Assembly (NCBI GenBank): GCA_026214975.1
Contig: CM047809.1
Location: forward strand, 24,092,241 to 24,156,240
Reading direction: 5' to 3'
DNA: 64,000 nucleotides
Source of the DNA: Gentiana macrophylla
Taxonomy: Eukaryota > Streptophyta > Magnoliopsida > Gentianales > Gentianaceae
The notes under the pieces were generated by a model. It saw only the letters and a program-made list of their open reading frames with translations. It had not been told where the DNA came from and searched no databases. A program made the position numbers and the translations under genes. Positions within the stretch are counted from its first letter, which is position 1. Every line of letters begins with the position of its first letter. Below, one piece after another: positions 1-11,524 of the stretch.

Positions 1-144
1 TAAAAGCTTTGCTTAACCTCACACCCTCTGCAGAAAGCACTTTTATTCTCTCAGAATGGGTAAGTGCTAGACTGTTCCACATAGCTTAGTTGTCTATTTT
101 GAACCATGATCTTGGGATCTTCAGTCAACATGGTTGGGTTGCCA

Positions 145-842
145 TTACAAGGAAACATGCGTAATAGCTTTCAGTCCCATTGTGGTTGTCAAAATTGACA
201 TCTGATCTCTAGCTAAACCTTTTGTAAGCGGATCCGCAAGATTCTCCTACGATTTTATATAATCGATGGAAATCACACCATTAGAGATCAACTGTTTAAT
301 GGTATTATGGCTACGGCGTATGTGTCGAGACTTACCATTATACATACTACTTTGCGCCCTTCCTATCGAGGACTGACTATCACAATGTAAGCTGATAGCA
401 GCCACAGGCTTAGGCCAACACGGAATATCCTCTAGGAAATTCCTAAGCCATTCAGCTTCTTCTCCAGCCTTATCCAGTGCTATGAACTCGGCTTCCATTG
501 TAGAGCGAGCTATGCACGTTTGTCTTGTAGACTTCCAGGACACAGCAGCACCACCAATCGTGAACAAGTATCCACTGGTGGACTTCGAGTCTTTAGTATC
601 TGATATCCAGTTGGCATCACAGTATCCTTCTAATACTGCTGGATATCTTGTATATCGTAATCCTTGACTCATAGTGTACTTCATGTACCTCAACAACCTA
701 TTTAAGGCTTTCCAATGATTATGATCTGGATTACTCGTGAACCTACTCAGTTTATTCACTGCACATGCTAAGTCTGGTCGTGTACAATTGGTTATGTACA
801 TCAGACTTCCACTCACTTGAGAATATCTCAATTGATCCACAG
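145..842 (-). pseudogene. Copia A pol, C-terminal RNase H part
   Basis: This is the RNase H end of copia polyprotein A, read on the minus strand. Recognisable blocks are the connection region with [14 protein letters not shown], the RNase H core with [16 protein letters not shown] and [10 protein letters not shown], then [10 protein letters not shown] typical tail of the form LADPLTKGL lies between about 205 and 245, and a TAA follows at 145-147. One frame shift separates the main block from the tail near 247. The N-terminal side stops at the insertion site of the solo LTR at 848, and the same protein resumes at 2654. It has no function of its own. Confidence 0.88.
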
Positions 843-847
843 GTTCA
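843..847. repeat. Left target-site duplication GTTCA of solo LTR 1
   Basis: Identical to 2649-2653 on the other side of the LTR. Five base pairs is the usual duplication for plant LTR retrotransposons. Confidence 0.85.
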
Positions 848-2648
848 TGATGACGGTCAAATTATACCCGTGAAAGTCATCAACGTTGACCTTAAATCGA
901 GATTAATAATATATATTTCATATTAAATCACTCGTTTATATTTATTATTTAATGTTAAGTGATTATTAATATGATATTTGGTATTTAGCCGTTTTCATTA
1001 TTAAAAGCCGATTTATTGTGCGATAAATGCTGATTTTGCAGATCACAACAAATCGGGAGGATTAATGTTAATTAATCAATGATCTCAAGATGATAAAGGA
1101 AGAAAATCAGAGCATTAAACGAAAGAAGTAATCGATCGACGCGAGCGTGGAGTGGGGAGCAAGGCAGACGAAGAAAACGTGGAGAACTTGGAAAATCCAG
1201 GTTCGGTCGACCGAGCCTCGTGCTTGGTCGACGAGTGCTTCCTTCGGTTGACCGAGCCCTGCAGTCGGGGCGGTTTCTGACTTTAATCGTGTTTATCCTC
1301 TAGATCCTTCCTAAGTCGGCCGAAACTCCTATATAAGCAACAGCTATGAGCAATTGTAAAACACACCTCTCATACTTTAGAATATAATTCTACTTGATAT
1401 TTTAATACAATGTAGCATAAGTAGATTGAAGGTTTCCAGCAATTTAAAGGCTACGAGTTATGTAAGCCTTTATTTTCTGTTTCTTTTCTTTCAAGTAATT
1501 AATCCCCCCCAATTATGTTTTATCGTTTGAGTTGATTATTCATAGCTAGATGATGTAGATCTAGGCTATGACGTTAGGGAGGTGGAGATACCTTGTCTAT
1601 GAGGATCCCATAACCTACGTCATACACTTAGTATTTATTCATGAATCTACTTGATTTAATTAATGCGTATCTATGTTAGTTTATATGAATACTTAGCGAA
1701 TTACTGTTTAATCTGTTCTGTATGATGAAACGCTGAGAGATATGTTCAGGGATGTAATCTGGGGACGAAATTGATTCGGGTGACCGAATGAGTTCACTCG
1801 GTCGACCGAGCCCACCTATTTGGTCGACCGAGCCCTGTTTTATCCGTTAAATATCCACGTCTTTATGGTTAGGATAACTTAATAGAATTTATTATCTCAG
1901 TAGGTATGGCTATGGCTACGTTACTCGCTTAGTTTAATTAAAACGTGTAAAAAGGAAATACCAATATAAAACTCTTAGGTAGGCTTATGAATTGATCTTG
2001 GACGTTCAAATGCTATCTAGGTAGGTTTATATTTGGGGATTGCTAGCTTTTTGATTATACGTGACGTCGTAGATTAGCATGAGACTATAACTTGGTAATT
2101 GCTAGTTGGACGAGAGCTTGAGTGATCGTTTAGGAAATACGCCTAACCATAGGAATGTTGCCTGGACGAGGTGTACGGTTAATATCGGCATCCTTAGAGT
2201 CGTAAAAGCGTGTGAGTTATATGAGATGGAGGCACCAAAAGGCGAAGTCACGTAACAACACCACGGTGACTCAGTGACTACCGGTGCTAAGTCAAGTTAA
2301 AGAGGATGACTCCGTAGCCAATCTAAGATAGATACAAACGGATTGACAGTTAATAAGTTCGATTTATTATATAAATTATCTAGGTCCAAACGATAAAGAC
2401 TATAATTGGGGAGGTTAATTACGTTGTGTCGAGTCGTGTCTTTACCTTTCTTGTCTTATGTTGGTCGTAGACGCCTCTCTATGTCCTTGACATGTTTAAT
2501 TAATTGTTTGTATATAAGATGATCCACAATTGGTTCCCTGTGGGATCGACCTTGATTCACTATAGCTATACTACGATGGGCCTAGTCCTCTTGCTAGTAT
2601 TGGTTTATGGTGGTCAAGTATATTATAACCTGATTGACCACGTCATCA
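848..2648 (+). mobile_element. Solo LTR 1 (1.8 kb) inside copia A pol
   Basis: The segment begins TGATGACG and ends CGTCATCA, the expected TG...CA of an LTR with an 8-base terminal inverted repeat. It is flanked by a perfect 5-bp direct repeat GTTCA (843-847 and 2649-2653). Removing it restores continuity of the copia RT-to-RNase H sequence, which reads AKNRGE then [13 protein letters not shown]-like box (CTATATAAG, 1329-1337) on the plus strand sets the orientation. No internal domain, primer site or second LTR is present, so this is a solo LTR left by LTR-LTR recombination. The length suits Ty3/gypsy LTRs better than copia, but the superfamily is unproven. Confidence 0.88.
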
Positions 2649-2653
2649 GTTCA
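2649..2653. repeat. Right target-site duplication GTTCA of solo LTR 1
   Basis: Matches 843-847 exactly and lies within the copia A coding frame. Confidence 0.85.
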
Positions 2654-5600
2654 CCTCTATTCTTGGCTAAGTGCACACTTAGGTCAAGAGGAGTGCTCAC
2701 TGGACATTCATAAAAAACGTTAAATCTTTTCAAAACAGACTCAATATAATGAGTTTGTGACAACGCCAGTCCATCGGGTAATCTAGAGATCTTATTCCCT
2801 AGTATCACATCCGCAACTCCTAGGTCCTTCATATCGAAGTTCCTTGTCAACATCTTCTTAGTATTCATGATGATATCATGAGTACTTCCTATTATTATCA
2901 TGTCATCCACATATAGACATACTATCACATAGGCATTAGGTGTGTTCTTAATGTAGAAACATTTATCACACTCGTTAATCTTAAATCCATTTGACAACAT
3001 AACATTATCAAATCTGATATGCCACTGTTTTGGTGCTTGATTAAGCCCATAAAAAAACTTAACGAGTCTACACACCTTACTCTCTTGCCCTGGAACAACA
3101 AACCCCTCGGGTTGTTTCATGTAAATTTCTTCTTCCAACTCACCATTCAAGAAGGCAGTCTTCACATCCATTTGATGGATTTCCAGGTTATTGACTGCAG
3201 CTATAGCAATGAGAACCCTTATAGAAGTGATTCTCGTCACTGGTGAGTAGGTATCAGAAAAGGCAAGGACTTCCTTCTGTTGGAACCCTTGGGCCACCAA
3301 CCTAGCCTTGTACTTATCAATAGAACCATCAACCTTTAACTTCTTCTTGAAGATCCACTTGCACCCGAGTGGTTTATTTCCCGGAGAAAGATCAACCAAC
3401 TCCCAAGTGTGGTTGTGCATGATGGAATCTATTTCACTGTTTATAGCTTCTTTCCAGAAAGGAGCTTCTGGAGTAGACATAGCCTCTGCATACGTCCGGG
3501 GTTCATTTTCTACCATATAGGTCAGAAAATCAGGACCATAGGACTTTGAAGTCCTAGCCCTTTTACTACGACGAGGTTCCTCAGGTTCTTGAGGATCACC
3601 TCTCTTCCTCGACTCATAAGTCCGCTTGCTCGTGCTTGCTTCTTGTTTTCTCTCTCTCTTACAAGGAAAGATCTCCTCAAAGAACACAGCATTCCTAGAC
3701 TCGATGATGACATTCTCATGTACATCAGGGACGTCCGATTTATGTACCAGAAACCGATAGGCACTACTATTGAGAGCATATCCAATGAATATACAATCAA
3801 TGGTCTTAGGCCCTATCTTCACTTGCTTTGGTTTAGGTATTTCAACCTTAGCCAAACACCCCCACACTTTCATGATTTTGTAGTTAGGCTTGTGACCCTT
3901 CCACAATTCATACGGTGATTCATCCTTCTTTTTAGAAGGAATTTTATTAAGAATGGAGTTCGCTGAGAGGATAGCTTCCCCCCACATGTTCTGAGGTAAA
4001 CCCGAACTAATCAACATAGCATTCATCATCTCTTTCTGAGTTTGGTTCTTGCGCTCAGCAATACCGTTTGATTGAGGTGTATATGGTGTTGTCGTTTGAT
4101 GAATGATGCCGGCGCCAGAGCAAAATTCATTAAACGGTGCATCATATTCGCCACCACGATCACTACGGACATTCTTTATCCGTTTGCTAAGTTGATTCTC
4201 AACTTCATTCTTATAATCCTTAAAAGCATCAAGAGCTTTGTTTTTGCTTCTCAGCAGATAAACATAACAGTATCTGGTACAATCATCAATAAAAGTAATA
4301 AAGTACTTTTTACCGCCTCTAGTTTGCACAAATTTTTAGTCACATATATCAGTGTGAATTAAATCTAGAGGTTCCGTGTTCCTTTCAACCGTTGGAAACG
4401 ATACTTTAGCTAACTTAGCTTCAACACATATTTGGCATTTGTGATTAGGATCAATTTTTATGTTGGGAATTAAATCTAGTTTCATCATCTTTCGAATCGA
4501 TTTATAATTAGCATGTCCTAATCTACAATGCCATAAACAAGAAGACTCAAGCAAGTAAACGGAAGCAGTAGTCATCTTATTAGCCTTTTTCGCACACAAT
4601 GACTTTGGGTACAACGGTCATTACATTCATTTTGAACATACCATCTACCAAGTACCCCCTCCCAACAAACATATCAAATTTGGATAAAACTACTTTATCC
4701 CCACCAAAGACCATCTTGAATCCATTCTTCACCAGAAGAGCACCCAAAACAAGGTTCTTGCGCATGTCTGGAACATGCAGCACATTGTTGAGTGTGAGTT
4801 CTTTGCCAGAAGTCATCTTCAGTATGATCTTTCCCACACCTTCAGCCTTTGCAGAAGCAGAGTTTCCCATAAAGAGCTGTTCGGCCTCAACAGCCTTATA
4901 ATCAGAGAACATCTCTTTCAGAGCGCAAACATGAGGAGTAGCCCATGTGTCAATCCACCATTCACGGGTATTCCCGACTGTGTTGCATTCAGAAACCACA
5001 GCCGATAGGTTCACCTCCTGCATGCCTTCAGCCACCACTTCAGCAAGATGGGCATGTGGCTTAACCTTTTTCTGTGACTTGTATTCACTTTGGCGATGCC
5101 CTGTCTTTCCATAGTTGTAACAGCTTCCAGTGAACTGTTGCTTGACCTTTTTATTGTCTTTTGGACCTTGATTAGGCTGCTTACGCTTTTTGCCTTTTTT
5201 GCTCACTTCGACCAAGTTCGCCTTGGACTGGCCTATTAGAAAGCTTCGTTCTGACCTCTTGTTCTACTTTTCAATCCGCAGACGCGTTGCTAGCTCTTCC
5301 ATAGTCATCTCTTTCTGCTTATGCATCAAGTAATTCTTGAAATCCTTCCAAGAGTGGGGAAGTTTTCCAATCACAGCAGCAACCTGGAATTGTTCACAAA
5401 TCATCATTTTTTCCTCCAGGATCTCAGAGATGATCACCTATAGATCAATCTGACTAACAACAGTCTTGGATTCTACCATCTTGTAGTCCATGAATTTGAC
5501 CACAACAAATTTCTTCGAGCCAGCATCCTCGATTTTGTACTTTTTCTCCAAAGCCTGCCACAAGGACTTAGCAGACTTCTGTGAGCAATACACCCCATTG

Positions 5601-5890
5601 ATCGAGTTCTCCAAAAAACTCAGGATGTAGTTCTTGCACAGAAAGTCAGAGTGCTTCCAAGCATCCAAAGCCGTGACAGAGGCATGATCTCCTTCCTTCA
5701 AGACAGGAGGATCCTCAGTCAGCATCCGAGCCAAGCCAAGAGTGGTCAAAGAGAACAACATCTTATGTTGCCACCTCTTGTAGTTCAAACCACCAAACTT
5801 TTCCGGTTTTTCCCCTTGAGGTCCGGAATTGTTCTACGCAGGTGCAGCAGTAGGCACAACAGAGGTACTTCTTTGCACAGTTGTTGCCAT
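2654..5890 (-). pseudogene. Copia A gag-protease-integrase-RT polyprotein, broken
   Basis: Read on the minus strand, the gag start is an ATG at 5890 (MATTVQRS), stopped soon after by TAG. Gag continues at 5788-5438 with LNYKRWQHKM. The zinc knuckle near 5115-5080 reads [14 protein letters not shown], so the second and last cysteines of a CX2CX4HX4C knuckle are both tyrosine. The GAG-pre-integrase block ([13 protein letters not shown]) spans about 4530-4380. Integrase follows, with DDCTRYCYVYL, SDRGGEYD and NGIAERKNQT containing the DDE residues. A stop lies near 4335, just before QTRGGKKYF. RT carries DVKTAFLNGELEEEIYMKQPEGF and an intact YVDD box near 2905. Earlier product names do not apply: no open full-length product is possible. 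Confidence 0.88.
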
Positions 5891-6089
5891 TTCTGTAAAC
5901 ACAGAAGATCGACAAATCAAGTTTTGTTCGTCCTCAAACGAACGTAAATATCAAGAAAGAGTAGAAACAGAGTTGTCTTTGGCCTCAACCAAACTGAAGC
6001 AGGATATAATAAATTAAACAATCTAGCAGATCTATAATTTAACACGTAAAAAAAAATCCTCTAACACACGAATTAATCTGTCTTAAGCT
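5891..6089 (-). other. Copia A untranslated leader
   Basis: This is the sequence between the proposed LTR edge at 6090 and the gag ATG at 5890. It is AT-rich and has no open frame of note. I do not see a clean tRNA-Met-type primer-binding site directly after the LTR edge, which is one reason the LTR boundary is only probable. Confidence 0.5.
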
Positions 6090-7437
6090 TGTTGGTAATA
6101 AGTGTCGTGTGTGGAGTGATTTACGGAACAGATCCGTAATTCACGGATATAATTACGGAAATTAAATGCAGAAAATAACAACTCGAAATAAAATCTAATT
6201 TTATTATTCAGATCTGGCAAATAAAATCAATTAGATCTAATAAATTAACAGAACTATATGATATATCTAATGAAACATAGCTACTAGATATAGATCTAAC
6301 AAAATATGCAATTAACGTACATATCTGACTTAAACGATTGAGAAAACTAAAATACAATGCATAAATAAAGACAAACCGAGGCGAGTTATGAAACCCTTTC
6401 CTTAAGACAGATTGCTCCGGTATGGTGCTCACGGTAGTAGCAACTGCCTCCCAAGATACAACGGCTTACGTCCTGGATTGAGAGGCACTTCAACAATCCA
6501 AGCTCCGGCGAACTTAAAACGTGCTCCGACTTCTCTTCGACACAAAAAACTAACTATATGCTCGACCCTTTTAGTAGTGGAAGACACAAGAGAAAACTGA
6601 ATGCTTCAACCTTTATCATTGGGGTCCTTTATATAGTGGAGAGGAGGAGCCAATGCTTGAATGTGATTGGCCAGAACACATCATCAGACTTTTCCCCTTG
6701 GAAAAGAAATTGGGACGAAAATTTAATTAAAAAAATTGGCCAATTATTCCCACAATTCTGATTGGTCGGATGACGTGTCTTCTGAATTCTGATTGGTTGG
6801 ATGATTTAATCGCTCGACTTTTCCCTCAAGAAAGGCAATTTGGCCGAACATAATTAAATTAAATTAATTTAATTCTGGCCGAATTAATTTAATTAATTAA
6901 TTAATTTTGGACCAACTTATTTTAATCAGAATTCATTTCCACATTATTCAGGAACCGTCCAACCGCCTCACGATTAACTAATTAATTTTCTGGTTAAATT
7001 CAAACGAACTTTTGTCCAAAAAATTAATAGTAACACCCGAGACGAGCCGAGCCGAGCTGGATGGACGGACGGCGGAGGCGCGTGTGGAAATATCTAAGTC
7101 CTCCCTCCTGCACAAAAGTGCCTTGCCCCTTGGGGCACATTTATAAGAGCATACACTAGCCCTTATATATGGAGCTCAAGTCTCACATATTTCCAATGTG
7201 GGATATTGAGTTGAGGTACTCCCTTCAACTCTTATCTCCAACACTTTTTCAACAACTTTAGGCATTAATTTCTCATTCACCCGATATCCGAATCGAGTGA
7301 TTCCAAAGCCAAACATTATCTACTCCATGAGTAGAATATTTAGACGTAATAAGCTCCCGGTGAATCTCAACGGAGCGTATCCGAAATTCGCGCTAAAGTT
7401 GACCATTTTAACCCCATTTCATGGGATATCTCCAACA
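6090..7437 (-). mobile_element. Putative 5' LTR of copia A
   Basis: On the minus strand the segment starts TGTTGGAGATATCCC at 7437 and ends TTACCAACA at 6090, giving short terminal inverted repeats TGTTGG/CCAACA. It contains TATA-like sites near 7165-7172 and 6636-6643, and a TCCCACATTGG-type block near 7190 that recurs in plant LTR U3 regions. Its place directly upstream of copia A gag fits a 5' LTR of about 1.35 kb. The partner LTR is outside the window, so neither edge can be confirmed by comparison. Confidence 0.6.
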
Positions 7438-7655
7438 TTGCGTGTGTAAATATGTGTGTGTGTGTGTGGGGGGGTGTAAATTTATTTTTGCAATGTTAAG
7501 AGAGATGATATTATATGTTGCAATTAATTGATCATGTGTATATTTAATTAATCATGTGTATTTATAATCACTCGCAGCTTTCCACAGCTGGGACACACGG
7601 AGAATATATTCATCCGTGAGATAAGGTGTTTGATACCCAACTGAGGTTCCATTCG
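7438..7655. other. Spacer with a TG microsatellite
   Basis: Holds a (TG)n run followed by a G run at about 7446-7475, then AT-rich sequence. No gene is recognised. Confidence 0.6.
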
Positions 7656-7966
7656 GAAAAAGCAATCTATGAAAAACTAGCATCCGAGTTGGTGCAGTAT
7701 CGTCACGGCAATGGTACCTTGTTATCTAGATTGGAAGAATCAGTGTTTGGTCAATTTATTACTTGGTATCGTGGTAACTAGGCGTACAACGGGCGGCTAA
7801 TAGAAATCTTGTATTTCCAAATGGTTTATCCCGACCACGAAGACAAACTTCATTTTAAGATTGGCGAAAATAGAGTAAAGTTCGGTAAAAGAGAGTTTGC
7901 AATGACAATGGAGTTTAGATTTGGAGATACAAACGTTCAATTCCACGTTCACTTGACAAGTCAATG
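7656..7966 (+). pseudogene. DUF1985-like fragment (MULE/Ulp1-associated plant transposon protein)
   Basis: One plus-strand frame runs about 104 codons with a single TAG near 7779. It reads KAIYEKLASELVQ, ESVFGQFITW, then LHFKIGENRVKFGKREFAM. The pattern of a short F-G-x-F block followed by a hydrophobic helix and a [W/F]F-x-[I/V]-G...RF...REFA-T block is that of DUF1985. That domain is found in plant proteins often joined to Ulp1-type peptidases and carried by Mutator-like elements. No peptidase is visible next to it, and the piece has no credible start. It is probably a relic; a diverged match by chance cannot be excluded. Confidence 0.5.
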
Positions 7967-8948
7967 ACTTGATCACCTAAAGATGTATTCGGTTGGATGG
8001 CAATTTAATGAGGGGCTGAGACTTATGGAGTACGTACAACATGCTCTCGTGAATTCCGATTACAATAAGGCTCCATATTTGTTTATTGATAGAGTTTTGC
8101 ATCTTTTACAAAAGCAAATGTTTTTTTTTTCCCTTTCTGAAAAGATATATACACATTTTTTGTGTTCTTTTGTTTAACGACTTTTGTATTTTTATTCTTT
8201 ATGTTTCATCTTAGTGTTTTTACCCTTCAATCTATGTATATTTTATATTTTACCCTTTGACATGCATGCGTATGATCTATCATCGTATACGTGATACTCA
8301 TCCAACCGAATAGGGTCACCGCAGCGAATTGGCCTACGTTGATTCAACTCAATGTTGGGTTTTACATCTTAGCATAAGGCTCATCGGTCTCAGTACAACA
8401 CAGTCGCCTTAATGATCAGATTACCAACAAGACGCATGTCGTCCTCTTTCGATATGGCGTATGTCGATCTTTGTCTTCCATAGTCGAAATGGAGCAAGCT
8501 CACCTCAGTCTTTTATATTCAGCACGTGGCAGGTTGTCTCCAATCTTAGAAAACGTCAACCCTCCATTCAGTGGGCACTTCGGACATTTAGGAAGTATTT
8601 ACGCGCCATATTCTATTTTAGTAAGGAGGTTGATTATTTTCCTTATTTTTGTGTTTTCTATTGATTGCAATTGCTTAGATTAATGTCCAAGACATTTTAG
8701 AATGCTAGAATTAAGTCCATAAGTGCCTGTAAAAAGGTCATTACATGGTAATAGTTAGACGTGTGGATTTATAATGAAAATCGGGAGTTTTCCGTTAAAG
8801 TTTGAGTTCCTTATTTTCTCTACAAGGGATTTTTTTTGGGTGAAAATATCAGCTGATATAGGATTTAGCTGATTGGGACTCGGCTGGAGAAGAACAAAAT
8901 TGAATAGGATTCAGACGTGATTGATGACCAAATTCTACTTATAATGGC
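7967..8948. other. Non-coding stretch, no recognised feature
   Basis: AT-rich sequence with only short chance frames (for example 7983-8177 and 8461-8683) that lack motifs. It may hold the decayed rest of the DUF1985-type element. I see no RNA gene or intact repeat in it. Confidence 0.5.
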
Positions 8949-11016
8949 TGTTAGGATCACCGAAGTCCTTACTAGGAAATAGAGCGTTTCGCACGTATAA
9001 TATAAAATAAATTTATATTATACGTAGTTCTACTACGTCGATGTCGAGTTTAGATTTAAGCGGAAGCTAAAGAGAATCGGGTCTATTTTTTTTTTTTACA
9101 AGATAAGAATAGAAATACAACCATACTATAGATAGAAAGATAACTTACATCCACGAAAAAGAAATAAAATCTTACAACCAGTACGATGTCTAAAGTAGAG
9201 GAAAAGGTACAACAAAATTCTTATAAAGAAAAGTCATCGAAAAGCCACAAGTCTTGTAATGAAATTACAACATAACTATCTAAAAAGAACATCAAATAGT
9301 TTAATTATAACAATCATCAAACATCGTCTTCATAAGCCTCGTCAAGCTCCGGTTCGACCTGTTCGTCTTCTCAATCTCCAAACACAACAAAATGCATTCG
9401 AGGTAAGTACAAAGGTACTTAGTAAGAAACATAAGCTATTGCGTTAACTAGATTTCACAAGAAAGGTTTACATAGTTATTACGTTATCTTGGTTTGACCG
9501 ACTCAATTCCAGGGTTCACTTCATGCTCATCAACATGTTGTGACTAAATGTTTCTAACTTAACTTATCTTTGTTACAACCGCTCTCAAGGGCACTACGCG
9601 CATCCACCTTTGGGACACTCTTGGCAACATATTAGTGGATCACACCAATATCCACGGAGTCTAGAATAGGTAGACTCCGATAGTGCGCACGTTGCGGCGA
9701 AGTTCCTCCACTGCCATTTAGCCGTTTATAGGCCAGCAGCGTTGTTCGCTTTATCTGCTAGCACACACATCGCGATATATTCTGGTGCCTATCCAAGAGA
9801 GACATGTTGTTTAATCTTTTACTAGTCAAGTACGTTGTTTATTAGGTTATTAACTAGCCACTTAAGTGTTTTCAATTAATCTCCCTCACACATACTACTC
9901 TCTTCCTAGACCGCTAGACACGGACAAAACCTAACACATACACAGACATTGATGAATACTAATTCATCAAAGCACAGGCCAATCATACTCTTCTGACGGT
10001 CCCGAACTTCAACTCCCTTGAAGAGTACATTCGGTGCCGGAACTAAACGCATCAGAAGCTAAATCATGGCTTGTTCATGTTCATTTAGTATTTTACATCA
10101 AAGAGTAACATTTAGAACCCATCTCGTGGCTTAAAGACACATAAAGGGAAAACAGCACTTAAGGGCCCCATCCGGATGGATAGAAGATGCTATCCGGACG
10201 GATAAACTGTTCTATCCGTACGGATAGAACATTGTACTACTCTTTGCCTGATTCAGTGAAATATCCGTACGGATGAGTGATACATCCGCATGCATGCACT
10301 CACCAATGCGCACAAGGGAAAACAGGTTTTACGCACTCTACGATTTCTACTCAATTCCAACCAAGCTTAACCTCATTCTAAGCCTCAAAACAGTAGAAAA
10401 CAACACCTTAATTATCCCATTTCATCTAACAAAAGTAAGATCACATAATAGCATGATTTCATCACCAAAACACCTCAAATCATAACTAATGCAATAGAGA
10501 AGATTTCCTTACCTTTCAAAGCACAACTCCAAGAAACACTTTAGAAAATTGCAGGCACTCCTCAAGGACTCCAACAAAACCCTATCCAATCCATAACCAA
10601 TCCAAGAACCGATTAGGATTAAGGTTTCTAACACTCAAAGCTACGAATTTAACAACTCTCTACAACCAGACGTGATCAAAACACGAGGAAACCAAGATTA
10701 GGGTTAATTTCTTACCTTTAAGAAACTTGGAAAACTTGGTATCAACACGATCCTCGAAATCTCAAGATGCTCCTGCCGCAGACGAAACCGAAATCGGAGT
10801 AGAAACGGACCGTGAAATTGATAAAACCTCTCCTCCTTCTTCCTTGCTCTCAACCCCAGAGTTTTAACGCTCAAGCTTCTGATTAATTTCCCTTTTGATT
10901 AGTGGGGAGGTTATTTCCCCAAATATAGCCTCCTCACTAATTAACTTGCAATTAACACCCCTAAAACACATAATTTACAAATCAGCCCCCAAATAACATA
11001 TATATACATATTCGAG

Positions 11017-11061
<45 letters not shown>

Positions 11062-11147
11062 CATACTTTAATCCATAAAAGATAAATATAATATTTCGTT
11101 CTCGCAAATTGACACGTCTGCCCTTTTCCGAGAATCGGAATATTACA
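8949..11147 (-). mobile_element. Decayed Ty3/gypsy-type LTR, related to the LTR at 38831-40085
   Basis: Much of 8949-10080 aligns by eye, in the same orientation, with 38831-39910. Shared blocks include one around CCGAGTCCTTA, CACGTATAA, a TTAACTTATCTTTGTTAC-like stretch, TAACTAGYCACTTAAGT and GGTSYCGRAACTAAACGCAT. The far edge at 11147 reads, on the minus strand, TGTAATATTCCGA...GGGCA, and resembles the LTR start at 35018 (TGTAACATTTCGA...GGGCA). I therefore read it as a single LTR of about 2.2 kb on the minus strand. No matching target duplication was found (CTAGT follows 11147 but does not precede 8949), so the ends are approximate. It also holds a (TA)n run and a cluster of ATCCG...CGGAT palindromes. 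Confidence 0.6.
11018..11058. repeat. (TA)n microsatellite
   Basis: About 20 uninterrupted TA units inside the decayed gypsy-type LTR. Confidence 0.9.
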
Positions 11148-11212
11148 CTAGTAAACCAACTTTAACCGGTAGGGTACCGGATCGTTTGCACTACAACGGC
11201 AAGTAAGGTCAT

Positions 11213-11493
11213 CTCATGTTGAAGTTGTAGAAGACAACGAAAACGAAATAAAAATGCGGAAGTAATATTATTATTCAAAGAATAATCAACAAGTTAAGTT
11301 ACAATACTACTGATCATGGGGTATTTATACCTTCATACACCTCATGAGTTAGTTAGAAGTAGTTACAAGCAGTTATAACAGAATCTAACAAGATAACCAT
11401 TTTCTGTCTACACGTATTCAGCTGACTATCTCAGCAGGCTGCTAAGTCTCCAGATAGTCTGCTGAGTCTTTTACAGCAGACCTGCACTCAGCA
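11213..11493 (-). mobile_element. Putative 3' LTR of copia B
   Basis: On the minus strand, after the end of copia B RNase H, a purine-rich GCTGAAGGAAG stretch precedes TGCTGAGTGCAGG at 11493. A promoter-like GTATAAATACC lies near 11316-11326, followed by sequence typical of R and U5. The outer edge is uncertain and is set at a TG on the plus strand near 11213. The short length (about 280 bp) is normal for many copia LTRs. No second copy is in the window for comparison. Confidence 0.45.
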
Positions 11494-11519
11494 CTTCCTT
11501 CAGCTACTGGAACTATGTT

Positions 11520-11524
11520 GAAAT
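11520..11524. repeat. Left target-site duplication GAAAT of solo LTR 2
   Basis: Identical to 13332-13336 at the far side of the insertion. Confidence 0.85.

Larger units (their letters stand above)
1..7437 (-). mobile_element. Ty1/copia LTR retrotransposon A, degenerate, cut by the window edge
   Basis: On the minus strand the order is putative 5' LTR (7437 to 6090), leader, gag, zinc knuckle, protease region, integrase, reverse transcriptase and RNase H. This order, with integrase before RT, defines Ty1/copia. The pol reading frame ends with a TAA at 145-147, and its 3' LTR must lie left of base 1. A solo LTR of another family (848-2648) interrupts pol between RT and RNase H. Stops and frameshifts throughout show that the element is dead. 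The copia assignment is firm; the lineage within copia was not determined. Confidence 0.9.

Noticed and set aside
1..7437. A functional copia polyprotein gene
   Set aside because: Premature stops in gag, a lost zinc knuckle, a stop before integrase and a 1.8-kb insertion in pol.
8949..11147. A solo LTR with target duplication
   Set aside because: CTAGT after 11147 has no match before 8949 and the left edge is soft, so only an LTR relic is claimed.
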